Of a stretch of DNA of 26,128 nucleotides, positions 7,276-15,179 are shown piece after piece. Location: NCBI RefSeq assembly GCF_900115045.1, contig NZ_FOVC01000017.1:1-26128 (forward strand). The letters run 5' to 3'. The notes under the pieces are model-generated. The model was not told the DNA's origin and made no database searches. It saw only the letters and a program-made list of their open reading frames with translations. The number at the start of each line of letters is the position of its first letter. Within the stretch, counting starts at the first letter, position 1. Source of the DNA: Izhakiella capsodis (GTDB taxonomy: Bacteria > Pseudomonadota > Gammaproteobacteria > Enterobacterales > Enterobacteriaceae). The position numbers and the translations under genes are program-made.

Positions 7276-7787
7276 ACGAAGTAGTAAATAAACTCATGAA
7301 AGAGTTTGGCTACGCTTCTGTCATGCAAGTCCCTCGGGTCGAGAAGATCACCCTGAACATGGGTGTTGGTGAAGCGATCGCTGACAAGAAACTGTTGGAT
7401 AATGCAGCAGCTGACTTGGCGGCTATCTCCGGTCAAAAGCCGTTGATCACCAAAGCTCGCAAATCTGTTGCAGGCTTCAAAATCCGCCAGGGCTATCCGA
7501 TCGGCTGTAAAGTAACTCTGCGTGGCGAACGCATGTGGGAGTTCTTTGAGCGTCTGATCTCTATCGCTGTTCCGCGCATTCGTGACTTCCGTGGTCTTTC
7601 CGCGAAGTCTTTCGACGGTCGTGGTAATTACAGCATGGGCGTACGTGAGCAGATCATTTTCCCAGAAATCGACTATGACAAGGTCGATCGCGTTCGTGGT
7701 TTGGATATTACCATTACCACTACTGCGAAATCTGACGATGAAGGCCGTGCTCTGCTGACTGCCTTTGACTTCCCGTTCCGCAAGTAA
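7248..7787 (+). CDS. rplE: 50S ribosomal protein L5
   Basis: The 179-residue protein (MAKLHDYYKDEVVNKLMKEF) is the full-length L5. It binds 5S rRNA in the central protuberance and contacts P-site tRNA and S13. The conserved signature around KITLNMGVGEAIADKKLLD (about residues 33-51) is present, as is the SFDGRGNYSMGVREQIIFPE segment. Its start codon is inside the S8 target hairpin, so it is the control point of the spc operon. Confidence 0.99.
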   Translation: MAKLHDYYKDEVVNKLMKEFGYASVMQVPRVEKITLNMGVGEAIADKKLLDNAAADLAAISGQKPLITKARKSVAGFKIRQGYPIGCKVTLRGERMWEFFERLISIAVPRIRDFRGLSAKSFDGRGNYSMGVREQIIFPEIDYDKVDRVRGLDITITTTAKSDDEGRALLTAFDFPFRK

Positions 7788-7797
7788 GGGTTACTAA

Positions 7798-8103
7798 ATG
7801 GCTAAGCAATCCATGAAAGCACGCGAAGTCAAGCGTGTGAAATTAGCAGATAAATTCTTCGCAAAACGCGCTGAACTTAAAGCTATCATTTCTGATGTGA
7901 ACGCTTCTGATGAAGATCGTTGGAATGCTGTTCTGAAGCTGCAGACTCTGCCGCGTGATTCCAGCCCGTCTCGTCAGCGTAACCGCTGCCGTCAAACTGG
8001 CCGTCCGCACGCTTTCCTGCGGAAGTTCGGGTTGAGCCGTATTAAGGTCCGTGAAGCTGCTATGCGCGGTGAAATTCCGGGTCTTAAAAAGGCTAGCTGG
8101 TAA
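7798..8103 (+). CDS. rpsN: 30S ribosomal protein S14
   Basis: The 101-residue protein is the long, zinc-free form of S14. No CxxC pairs are seen, only one Cys in RQRNRCRQTGRPHAF. The signature RDSSPSRQRNRCRQTGRPHA covers about residues 53-72. S14 is a late-assembling head protein next to S3 and S10. It starts 10 bases after rplE. Confidence 0.99.
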   Translation: MAKQSMKAREVKRVKLADKFFAKRAELKAIISDVNASDEDRWNAVLKLQTLPRDSSPSRQRNRCRQTGRPHAFLRKFGLSRIKVREAAMRGEIPGLKKASW

Positions 8104-8136
8104 TAGTCACCAATTGAATCACGGGAGTAAAGACAG

Positions 8137-8529
8137 ATGAGCATGCAAGATCCGATCGCGGATATGCTGACCCGTATCCGTAACGGTCAGGCCGCGAACA
8201 AAGTTGCGGTCACCATGCCTTCCTCCAAGCTGAAAGTGGCAATTGCCAACGTGCTGAAGGAAGAAGGTTACATTGAAGATTTTAAAATCGAAGGCGACAT
8301 CAAGCCTGAGCTGGAAGTTACTCTGAAGTATTTTCAGGGCAAGGCAGTCGTAGAAAGCATCCAGCGTGTTAGCCGTCCAGGTTTGCGCATCTATAAGAAA
8401 AAAGATGAGCTGCCAAAAGTTATGGCCGGTCTGGGTATTGCTGTAATTTCTACCTCTAAAGGTGTTATGACCGATCGTGCAGCGCGCCATGCTGGTCTTG
8501 GCGGCGAAATTATCTGCTACGTAGCTTAA
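8137..8529 (+). CDS. rpsH: 30S ribosomal protein S8, spc operon repressor
   Basis: The 130 residues start MSMQDPIADMLTRIRNGQAA. S8 binds the central domain of 16S rRNA and organises the platform. When free it represses the spc operon at the rplE start (7234-7275). The C-terminal RNA-binding signature VISTSKGVMTDRAARHAGLG is at about residues 105-124. It is intact, 33 bases after rpsN. Confidence 0.99.
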   Translation: MSMQDPIADMLTRIRNGQAANKVAVTMPSSKLKVAIANVLKEEGYIEDFKIEGDIKPELEVTLKYFQGKAVVESIQRVSRPGLRIYKKKDELPKVMAGLGIAVISTSKGVMTDRAARHAGLGGEIICYVA

Positions 8530-8541
8530 TCGGAGGAAAAA

Positions 8542-9075
8542 ATGTCTCGTGTTGCTAAAGCACCGGTCGTTATTCCTGCCGGCGTAGAGGTAAAACTCAA
8601 CGGTCAGGTTATTTCGATCAAAGGTAAAAACGGCGAGCTGACTCGTACTATCAATGATGCCGTAGAAGTTAAGCATGCTGACAATGCGTTGACCTTCGGT
8701 CCGCGCGATGGTTATGCAGATGGTTGGGCGCAGGCGGGTACCGCACGCGCACTGCTTAACGGTATGGTTATCGGTGTTACCGAAGGCTTCACTAAGAAGC
8801 TGCAGCTGGTTGGTGTAGGTTATCGTGCAGCGATCAAAGGAAGTGCGGTGAACCTGTCTCTGGGTTTATCACATCCTGTTGAACATCAGTTGCCGGCGGG
8901 AATCACTGCAGAGTGTCCGACTCAGACTGAGATCGTGCTGAAAGGCGCTGATAAACAGCTGATCGGCCAGGTTGCGGCTGACATACGCGCCTACCGTCGT
9001 CCTGAGCCTTACAAAGGCAAGGGTGTTCGCTACGCCGACGAAGTCGTGCGTACCAAAGAGGCTAAGAAGAAGTAA
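8542..9075 (+). CDS. rplF: 50S ribosomal protein L6
   Basis: The 177 residues contain the two tandem alpha/beta repeats of L6 (starting SRVAKAPVVIPAGVEVKLNG and, in the second half, YKGKGVRYADEVVRTKEAKKK). L6 supports the sarcin-ricin loop region where EF-Tu and EF-G bind. The signature PEPYKGKGVRYADE is at about residues 154-167. A GGAGG site precedes the start. Confidence 0.99.
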   Translation: MSRVAKAPVVIPAGVEVKLNGQVISIKGKNGELTRTINDAVEVKHADNALTFGPRDGYADGWAQAGTARALLNGMVIGVTEGFTKKLQLVGVGYRAAIKGSAVNLSLGLSHPVEHQLPAGITAECPTQTEIVLKGADKQLIGQVAADIRAYRRPEPYKGKGVRYADEVVRTKEAKKK

Positions 9076-9084
9076 GGTAACACT

Positions 9085-9438
9085 ATGGATAAGAAATCTG
9101 CTCGTATCCGTCGTGCGACCCGCGCACGTCGCAAGCTCAAAGAGCTTGGTGCAACTCGCCTGGTAGTACATCGTACTCCGCGTCATATATACGCACAGGT
9201 GATTGCGCCGAACGGTTCCGAAGTTCTGGTTGCTGCTTCTACTGTAGAAAAAGCTATTTCTGAACAACTGAAGAGTACCGGTAATAAAGATGCCGCTATT
9301 GCTGTAGGTAAAGCTATTGCAGAGCGTGCTATCGAAAAAGGCATCAAAGGTGTTTCTTTCGATCGCTCCGGTTTCCAATATCATGGTCGCGTCCAGGCAC
9401 TGGCAGATGCTGCTCGTGAAGCTGGCCTTCAGTTCTAA
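9085..9438 (+). CDS. rplR: 50S ribosomal protein L18
   Basis: The 117-residue protein has the very basic N-terminus DKKSARIRRATRARRKLKEL that binds 5S rRNA. L18 joins L5 and L25 in the 5S complex of the central protuberance. The conserved C-terminus FDRSGFQYHGRVQALADAAR is complete. It starts 9 bases after rplF. Confidence 0.99.
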   Translation: MDKKSARIRRATRARRKLKELGATRLVVHRTPRHIYAQVIAPNGSEVLVAASTVEKAISEQLKSTGNKDAAIAVGKAIAERAIEKGIKGVSFDRSGFQYHGRVQALADAAREAGLQF

Positions 9439-9452
9439 GGTAGAGGTCTAAG

Positions 9453-9953
9453 ATGGCACACATCGAGAAACAAGCTGGTGAACTGCAGGAAAAGCTGATC
9501 GCGGTAAACCGTGTATCAAAAACCGTAAAAGGTGGTCGTATCTTCTCTTTCACAGCTCTGACTGTGGTAGGTGATGGAAACGGCCGCATTGGTTTTGGGT
9601 ACGGTAAAGCGCGTGAAGTGCCGGCAGCCATCCAGAAAGCGATGGAAAAAGCCCGTCGCAATATGATTAATGTCGCGCTGACTGGCGGTACCCTGCAACA
9701 CCCGGTTAAAGGTGTTCACACAGGGTCTCGCGTATTCATGCAGCCAGCTTCTGAAGGTACCGGTATCATCGCCGGAGGTGCAATGCGCGCCGTTCTGGAA
9801 GTTGCAGGGGTTCATAACGTGTTGGCTAAAGCCTATGGTTCCACTAATCCAATCAACGTGGTTCGTGCAACTATTGATGGCCTCGCCAACATGAATTCCC
9901 CGGAAATGGTCGCTGCCAAGCGTGGTAAATCCGTTGAAGAAATTCTGGGGTAA
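9453..9953 (+). CDS. rpsE: 30S ribosomal protein S5
   Basis: The 166-residue protein has the S5 double-stranded RNA-binding-like N-domain (KTVKGGRIFSFTALTVVGDG, about residues 25-44) and a C-terminal fold with GAMRAVLEVAGVHNVLAKAYG. S5 lines the mRNA entry site with S3 and S4 and affects fidelity. The loop around residues 20-30, where spectinomycin resistance mutations map in E. coli, shows no deletion. It is intact. Confidence 0.99.
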   Translation: MAHIEKQAGELQEKLIAVNRVSKTVKGGRIFSFTALTVVGDGNGRIGFGYGKAREVPAAIQKAMEKARRNMINVALTGGTLQHPVKGVHTGSRVFMQPASEGTGIIAGGAMRAVLEVAGVHNVLAKAYGSTNPINVVRATIDGLANMNSPEMVAAKRGKSVEEILG

Positions 9954-9959
9954 TTGACC

Positions 9960-10139
9960 ATGGCTAAGACTATTAAAATTACACAAACGCGCAGCGCAAT
10001 CGGCCGCCTGCCCAAGCACAAAGCAACGCTGGTTGGTTTAGGCCTGCGCCGTATTGGCCATACTGTTGAGCGCGAGGATACGCCAGCTGTTCGCGGCATG
10101 GTCAACGCGGTTTACTACATGGTTAAAGTGGAGGAGTAA
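9960..10139 (+). CDS. rpmD: 50S ribosomal protein L30
   Basis: The protein is 59 residues from the ATG at 9960 (MAKTIKITQTRSAIGRLPKH), which is the E. coli length. An in-frame TTG two codons upstream is less likely because it would extend beyond the family start. The GRLPKHKATLVGLGLRRIGH signature is present. It starts six bases after rpsE and stops three bases before rplO, a tightly packed part of the operon. Confidence 0.98.
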   Translation: MAKTIKITQTRSAIGRLPKHKATLVGLGLRRIGHTVEREDTPAVRGMVNAVYYMVKVEE

Positions 10140-10142
10140 CAG

Positions 10143-10577
10143 ATGCGTCTAAATACTCTGTCTCCAGCCGAAGGCTCTAAGCACGCGCCTAAGCGTCTGG
10201 GTCGTGGTATCGGTTCTGGCCTCGGTAAAACCGGTGGTCGTGGTCACAAAGGTCAGAAATCTCGTTCTGGCGGTGGCGTACGTCGCGGTTTTGAAGGTGG
10301 TCAGATGCCGTTGTATCGTCGTCTGCCGAAATTCGGTTTTACTTCTCGTAAAGCAGCAGTCACCGCAGAAGTGCGTTTGTCTGAGCTGACGAAAGTTGAT
10401 GGCGATATTGTTGACCTGAATACGCTGAAAGCAGCAAACGTAATCGGTATTCAGATTGAATTTGCGAAGGTGATTCTGTCTGGTGAAGTCAAAGCACCGG
10501 TAACCGTTCGTGGCCTGCGTGTGACTAAAGGCGCTCGTGCTGCTATCGAAGCTGCTGGCGGTAAAATTGAGGAATAA
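10143..10577 (+). CDS. rplO: 50S ribosomal protein L15
   Basis: The 144 residues start MRLNTLSPAEGSKHAPKRLG, followed by the Gly/Arg-rich extension (RGIGSGLGKTGGRGHKGQKS, about residues 20-39) that threads into 23S rRNA. The C-terminal globular part holds VTVRGLRVTKGARAAIEAAGG. L15 is a late 50S assembly protein. It ends seven bases before secY, which shares its mRNA. Confidence 0.99.
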   Translation: MRLNTLSPAEGSKHAPKRLGRGIGSGLGKTGGRGHKGQKSRSGGGVRRGFEGGQMPLYRRLPKFGFTSRKAAVTAEVRLSELTKVDGDIVDLNTLKAANVIGIQIEFAKVILSGEVKAPVTVRGLRVTKGARAAIEAAGGKIEE

Positions 10578-10584
10578 GTAGCAG

Positions 10585-11916
10585 ATGGCTAAGCAACCGG
10601 GATTAGATTTTCAAAGTGCCAAAGGTGGGTTAGGTGAACTGAAACGCAGACTGTTGTTTGTGATCGGTGCACTGATTGTGTTCCGCATTGGCTCTTTCAT
10701 TCCTATCCCTGGTATTGATGCCACTGTACTTGCCAAACTGCTTGAGCAACAGCGAGGCACCATTATTGAAATGTTTAATATGTTCTCTGGTGGTGCTCTA
10801 AGTCGTGCCTCGATCTTCGCGCTGGGTATTATGCCGTATATTTCGGCATCTATTATTATCCAGCTGCTAACGGTGGTTCATCCAGCGTTAGCGGAGATTA
10901 AAAAGGAAGGGGAGGCTGGCCGTCGAAAGATTAGCCAGTACACCCGTTACGGGACGCTGGTATTGGCAGTATTTCAGTCAATCGGTATCGCAACCGGTTT
11001 ACCGAATATGCCTGGAATGCAGGGTCTGGTGATTCATCCGGGCTTTGCTTTCTACTTTACCGCTGTTGTTAGCCTGGTTACCGGGACGATGTTCCTGATG
11101 TGGCTGGGTGAACAGATTACTGAGCGCGGTATCGGAAACGGTATCTCAATCATTATCTTCGCTGGTATCGTTGCGGGTTTGCCGCAGGCCATTGGCCATA
11201 CCATCGAGCAGGCGCGGCAAGGCAACCTGCACTTCATTCTGCTGGTATTGGTTGCAGCGCTCGTATTTGCAGTGACTTACTTTGTTATTTTCGTTGAGCG
11301 TGGTCAGCGCCGCATTGTGGTGAACTATGCGAAACGTCAGCAAGGACGTCGGGTCTACGCTGCACAGAGTACACATTTACCACTTAAAGTGAATATGGCC
11401 GGGGTTATCCCAGCGATCTTTGCTTCCAGTATTATTCTGTTTCCTGCGACTATTGCGTCCTGGTTCGGAAGTGGTTCTGGTTGGAATTGGTTGTCAGATA
11501 TTTCACTATATTTGCAGCCGGGACAACCGCTCTATGTGTTACTTTATGCGACTGCAATCATTTTCTTCTGTTTCTTTTATACGGCGCTGGTATTTAACCC
11601 GCGTGAAACAGCAGATAACCTGAAGAAGTCCGGTGCATTCGTACCAGGAATTCGTCCGGGAGAGCAAACGGCGAAGTATATTGATAAAGTAATGACGCGT
11701 TTGACGTTGGTCGGTGCACTCTACATTACCTTTATCTGCCTGATACCGGAGTTCATGCGTGATGCGATGAATGTTCCTTTCTACTTTGGCGGTACGTCAC
11801 TGCTGATCGTAGTCGTTGTCATCATGGACTTTATGGCTCAAGTGCAAACTCTGATGATGTCCAGTCAATATGAGTCTGCTTTGAAGAAGGCAAACCTGAG
11901 AGGCTATAATCGCTGA
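10585..11916 (+). CDS. secY: Protein translocase subunit SecY
   Basis: The 443 residues match E. coli SecY, the ten-helix channel of the Sec translocon in the inner membrane. Helix 1 (LLFVIGALIVFRIGSFIPIP, about residues 23-42) is followed by the periplasmic plug region (MFNMFSGGALSRASIFALG). Cytoplasmic loop C4 has ERGQRRIVVNYAKRQQGRR (about residues 238-256). Loop C5 has the conserved Arg in NLKKSGAFVPGIRPG, where SecA acts. It is embedded in the spc operon as in relatives. Confidence 0.99.
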   Translation: MAKQPGLDFQSAKGGLGELKRRLLFVIGALIVFRIGSFIPIPGIDATVLAKLLEQQRGTIIEMFNMFSGGALSRASIFALGIMPYISASIIIQLLTVVHPALAEIKKEGEAGRRKISQYTRYGTLVLAVFQSIGIATGLPNMPGMQGLVIHPGFAFYFTAVVSLVTGTMFLMWLGEQITERGIGNGISIIIFAGIVAGLPQAIGHTIEQARQGNLHFILLVLVAALVFAVTYFVIFVERGQRRIVVNYAKRQQGRRVYAAQSTHLPLKVNMAGVIPAIFASSIILFPATIASWFGSGSGWNWLSDISLYLQPGQPLYVLLYATAIIFFCFFYTALVFNPRETADNLKKSGAFVPGIRPGEQTAKYIDKVMTRLTLVGALYITFICLIPEFMRDAMNVPFYFGGTSLLIVVVVIMDFMAQVQTLMMSSQYESALKKANLRGYNR

Positions 11917-11947
11917 TTAGGGGCCTGAGAAGTTACGGAGAGTAAAA

Positions 11948-12064
11948 ATGAAAGTTCGTGCTTCCGTCAAGAAATTATGCCGCAATTGCAAAATCATTCG
12001 TCGCGACGGTGTTGTGCGTGTAATTTGCAGTGCAGAGCCTAAGCACAAACAGCGCCAAGGCTGA
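11948..12064 (+). CDS. rpmJ: 50S ribosomal protein L36
   Basis: This 38-residue gene starts MKVRASVKKLCRNCKIIRRD and ends KHKQRQG, the usual L36. The zinc-ribbon ligands are present: Cys11 and Cys14 (CRNC), Cys27 and His33. This is the zinc-binding form rather than the zinc-free paralogue (YkgO). It is 31 bases after secY, preceded by GGAG, and is the last spc gene. Confidence 0.98.
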   Translation: MKVRASVKKLCRNCKIIRRDGVVRVICSAEPKHKQRQG

Positions 12065-12082
12065 TTTAGTTGCATATTTTTC

Positions 12083-12111
12083 TTGCAAAGTCGGGTTGAG
12101 CTGGCTAGATT
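12083..12111 (+). promoter_or_regulatory. Promoter of the alpha operon (rpsM-rplQ)
   Basis: The -35 box TTGCAA (12083-12088) and -10 box TAGATT (12106-12111) are separated by 17 bases. Transcription would begin near 12118, giving a leader of about 90-95 nt. The arrangement matches the E. coli alpha promoter as I remember it. The -10 box lies in the loop and right arm of the terminator hairpin. Confidence 0.75.
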
Positions 12112-12129
12112 AGCCAGCCAATCTTTTTT
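12100..12129 (+). terminator. Terminator-like hairpin after rpmJ
   Basis: A perfect 8-bp stem (GCTGGCTA at 12100-12107, TAGCCAGC at 12111-12118, loop GAT) is followed after five bases by six T (12124-12129). It could end spc transcripts. The gap before the T-run makes it less than ideal, so partial read-through is likely. Confidence 0.65.
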
Positions 12130-12215
12130 ATGTCTATGCGTTTCCATTTGAGTATCCTGAAAACGGGCTTTTCGGCATGGAGCGCATATTTAACTTAATA
12201 GGAGTGCATAGTGGC
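12130..12215 (+). promoter_or_regulatory. Alpha operon leader pseudoknot, S4 repressor site
   Basis: Helix TATGCG (12135-12140)/CGCATA (12183-12188) with TCCAT/ATGGA encloses a second hairpin, CTGAAAA/TTTTCGG. The rpsM GTG lies just beyond. In E. coli the same leader forms a nested pseudoknot bound by S4, which traps the ribosome and represses rpsM, rpsK, rpsD and rplQ. Arms, loops and distance agree. Confidence 0.8.
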
Positions 12216-12567
12216 CCGTATAGCAGGCATTAACATTCCTGATCATAAACATACCGTTATCGCTTTAACCTCGATCTACGGTATCGGCAAAACTCGTTCT
12301 AAAGCCATCTGTGCCTCAACGGGTATTGCTGAAGATGTTAAGATCAGTGAGCTATCAGAAGAGCAGATTGAACAGCTGCGTGATGCAGTTGGCAAATTCG
12401 TCGTTGAAGGCGATCTGCGCCGTGAAATCACCCTGAGCATCAAGCGTCTTATGGATCTTGGCTGCTACCGTGGTTTGCGTCATCGTCGTGGTCTACCGGT
12501 ACGCGGTCAGCGCACCAAGACCAACGCCCGTACCCGTAAGGGTCCGCGCAAACCGCTCAAGAAATAA
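12211..12567 (+). CDS. rpsM: 30S ribosomal protein S13
   Basis: The 118-residue protein starts at a GTG (M-ARIAGINIPDHKHTVIAL), as does E. coli rpsM. AGGAG at 12200-12204 sets the start. S13 is in the 30S head, bridges to L5, and contacts P-site tRNA through its basic tail (RTKTNARTRKGPRKPLKK). The helix-hairpin signature YGIGKTRSKAIC is at about residues 23-34. Its initiation region is the S4 control point. Confidence 0.98.
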   Translation: MARIAGINIPDHKHTVIALTSIYGIGKTRSKAICASTGIAEDVKISELSEEQIEQLRDAVGKFVVEGDLRREITLSIKRLMDLGCYRGLRHRRGLPVRGQRTKTNARTRKGPRKPLKK

Positions 12568-12583
12568 TCGGGGTGATTGAATA

Positions 12584-12973
12584 ATGGCAAAGGCACCAGT
12601 TCGTGCACGTAAACGTGTAAGAAAGCAAGTCTCTGATGGCGTGGCTCATGTTCATGCCTCTTTTAACAACACCATCGTTACTATTACCGATCGTCAGGGT
12701 AACGCTCTGGGTTGGGCAACATCCGGTGGTTCTGGTTTCCGTGGTTCTCGCAAGTCTACGCCATTCGCTGCACAGGTTGCTGCTGAACGCTGCGCAGAGG
12801 CCGTGAAAGATTATGGTATCAAGAATCTGGAAGTTATGGTTAAGGGGCCGGGTCCGGGCCGCGAATCTACTATTCGCGCTCTGAACGCCGCTGGTTTCCG
12901 CATCACGAATATTACTGATGTGACTCCGATCCCTCACAACGGTTGTCGTCCGCCGAAAAAACGTCGCGTTTAA
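12584..12973 (+). CDS. rpsK: 30S ribosomal protein S11
   Basis: The 129 residues begin MAKAPVRARKRVRKQVSDGV. S11 lies on the platform near the mRNA exit and the E site. Signatures HASFNNTIVTITDRQGNALG and the C-terminal TPIPHNGCRPPKKRRV are complete. The Asn-Gly in PHNGCR is the isoaspartate site known in E. coli S11. It starts 16 bases after rpsM. Confidence 0.99.
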   Translation: MAKAPVRARKRVRKQVSDGVAHVHASFNNTIVTITDRQGNALGWATSGGSGFRGSRKSTPFAAQVAAERCAEAVKDYGIKNLEVMVKGPGPGRESTIRALNAAGFRITNITDVTPIPHNGCRPPKKRRV

Positions 12974-13004
12974 CGTACGTTTTTAGGATAGTTGGAGAAA
13001 GAAA

Positions 13005-13625
13005 ATGGCAAGATATTTGGGTCCTAAGCTCAAGCTGAGCCGCCGCGAGGGTACAGACCTCTTCCTGAAGTCTGGCGTTCGCGCGATTGATTCCAAGTGT
13101 AAGATTGAACAGGCTCCTGGCCAGCACGGTGCGCGTAAACCGCGTCTGTCTGACTACGGTGTCCAGTTACGTGAAAAGCAAAAAGTTCGTCGTATGTACG
13201 GCATTCTTGAACGTCAGTTCCGTAACTATTACAAAGAAGCAGCACGTCTGAAAGGCAATACCGGTGAAAACCTGTTGGCTCTGCTGGAAGGTCGTCTGGA
13301 TAACGTAGTTTATCGTATGGGCTTCGGCGCCACTCGTGCAGAAGCACGCCAGCTGGTTAGTCATAAGTCTGTAATGGTGAACGGACGCGTTGTTAACATC
13401 GCTTCTTTTCAGGTATCTCCGAATGACGTTGTTAGCATCCGCGAGAAAGCCAAAAAGCAGTCTCGCGTGAAAGCCGCCCTGGAGCTAGCTGAACAGCGTG
13501 AAAAGCCTACATGGCTGGAAGTTGATGCAACTAAGATGGAAGGTGTGTTCAAGCGTATTCCTGAACGTACCGATCTGTCTGCGGACATTAACGAACACCT
13601 GATCGTCGAGCTTTACTCCAAGTAA
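13005..13625 (+). CDS. rpsD: 30S ribosomal protein S4, alpha operon repressor
   Basis: The 206-residue protein has the S4-type RNA-binding domain around RLDNVVYRMGFGATRAEARQ (about residues 97-116), with VSHKSVMVNGRVVNIASF following. S4 starts 30S assembly on the 5' domain of 16S rRNA. Free S4 represses this operon at 12130-12215. The N-terminus (ARYLGPKLKLSRREGTDLFL) is typical and lacks a zinc motif. Confidence 0.99.
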   Translation: MARYLGPKLKLSRREGTDLFLKSGVRAIDSKCKIEQAPGQHGARKPRLSDYGVQLREKQKVRRMYGILERQFRNYYKEAARLKGNTGENLLALLEGRLDNVVYRMGFGATRAEARQLVSHKSVMVNGRVVNIASFQVSPNDVVSIREKAKKQSRVKAALELAEQREKPTWLEVDATKMEGVFKRIPERTDLSADINEHLIVELYSK

Positions 13626-13650
13626 AGCTTAGTACCAAAGAGAGGACACA

Positions 13651-14640
13651 ATGCAGGGTTCTGTGACAGAGTTTCTAAAACCGCGCCTGGTAGATATCGA
13701 GCAAGTCAGTTCGACGCATGCCAAGGTGACCCTTGAACCTTTAGAGCGTGGTTTTGGCCACACTCTAGGTAACGCACTGCGCCGTATTCTGCTTTCATCA
13801 ATGCCGGGTTGCGCGGTGACCGAGGTTGAGATTGATGGTGTACTGCACGAGTACAGCACTAAAGAAGGCGTCCAGGAAGATATTCTGGAAATCCTGCTCA
13901 ATCTGAAAGGGCTGGCGGTGAGAGTTCAGGGTAAAGATGAAGTTATTTTAACCCTGAATAAATCTGGCATTGGCCCTGTGACTGCAGCCGACATTACCCA
14001 TGATGGTGATGTCGAAATCGTCAAGCCACAGCATGTGATCTGCCATCTGACCGATGATAATGCCGCTATTAGCATGCGTATCAAAGTGCAGCGTGGTCGT
14101 GGTTATGTGCCGGCTTCTGCCCGAATTCATTCGGAAGAAGATGAGCGCCCAATTGGCCGTCTGTTAGTAGACGCCTGCTACAGCCCCGTAGAGCGTATCG
14201 CCTACAATGTTGAAGCTGCGCGTGTAGAACAGCGTACCGACTTGGACAAGCTGGTTATCGAAATGGAAACCAATGGCACTCTGGATCCTGAAGAAGCGAT
14301 CCGCCGTGCGGCTACCATTCTGGCTGAACAACTGGAAGCTTTCGTTGACTTACGTGATGTACGTCAGCCGGAGATAAAAGAAGAGAAACCAGAATTCGAT
14401 CCGATCCTGCTGCGCCCTGTTGACGATCTGGAATTGACTGTCCGCTCTGCTAACTGTCTGAAGGCAGAAGCTATCCACTACATCGGTGATCTGGTACAGC
14501 GTACTGAGGTTGAGCTGCTGAAAACGCCCAACCTTGGTAAGAAATCTCTTACTGAGATTAAAGACGTGCTAGCCTCACGCGGTTTGTCTCTGGGCATGCG
14601 CCTTGAGAACTGGCCGCCGGCAAGCATTGCTGATGAATAA
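13651..14640 (+). CDS. rpoA: RNA polymerase alpha subunit
   Basis: The 329 residues are the normal length. The N-terminal domain (about 1-235) dimerises and holds beta and beta'. It includes [20 protein letters not shown], with the Arg used for beta contact. A linker (about 236-249, [11 protein letters not shown]) joins the C-terminal domain, whose 265 determinant ([10 protein letters not shown]) binds the UP element and the G/N helix [11 protein letters not shown] is present. The rrn UP element at 25741-25760 is an example of its target. Confidence 0.99.
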
Positions 14641-14680
14641 ACGGATCGCAGGTTAAGGTTCCACTGAGAAGGATAAGGTC

Positions 14681-15067
14681 ATGCGCCATCGTAAGAGTGG
14701 TCGTCAACTGAACCGCAACAGCAGCCATCGTCAGGCTATGTTCCGTAACATGGCAAGTTCTCTGGTTCGTCATGAGATCATCAAGACGACACTGCCTAAA
14801 GCGAAAGAGCTGCGTCGCGTGGTTGAGCCGCTGATTACTCTCGCCAAGACCGACAGCGTTGCTAATCGTCGTCTGGCATTCGCCCGTACTCGTGATAATG
14901 AGATCGTGGCAAAACTGTTTAATGAGCTTGGCCCGCGTTTTGCGAGCCGTGCAGGTGGTTACACTCGTATTCTTAAGTGTGGCTTCCGCGCTGGTGATAA
15001 CGCTCCGATGGCTTACATCGAGCTGGTTGATCGTCCAGAAGTTCAAGCTGAAGCCGCTGCAGAGTAA
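14681..15067 (+). CDS. rplQ: 50S ribosomal protein L17
   Basis: The 128-residue protein starts MRHRKSGRQLNRNSSHRQAM. L17 sits at the tunnel exit rim on the 50S surface. The conserved SSLVRHEIIKTTLPKAKELR (about residues 27-46) and GFRAGDNAPMAYIEL are complete. It is the last alpha operon gene, 40 bases after rpoA, and ends 16 bases before a strong terminator. Confidence 0.99.
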   Translation: MRHRKSGRQLNRNSSHRQAMFRNMASSLVRHEIIKTTLPKAKELRRVVEPLITLAKTDSVANRRLAFARTRDNEIVAKLFNELGPRFASRAGGYTRILKCGFRAGDNAPMAYIELVDRPEVQAEAAAE

Positions 15068-15083
15068 TCTGCAAGGTAACAGA

Positions 15084-15114
15084 GAAAAAAACCGGGCGTT
15101 GCCCGGTTTTTTTC
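15084..15114 (+). terminator. Strong terminator of the alpha operon
   Basis: A perfect 14-bp inverted repeat, with outer A/T tracts, a CCGGGC/GCCCGG core, loop GTT and T-run 15107-15113, follows rplQ. The symmetric A and T tracts would also allow termination from the other side. Confidence 0.95.
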
Positions 15115-15179
15115 TGTCTGTTATTTTTTCTCTGTTAAAAATAATATTGCATTATACGTTTCTAAATGGAGCAGCCATC

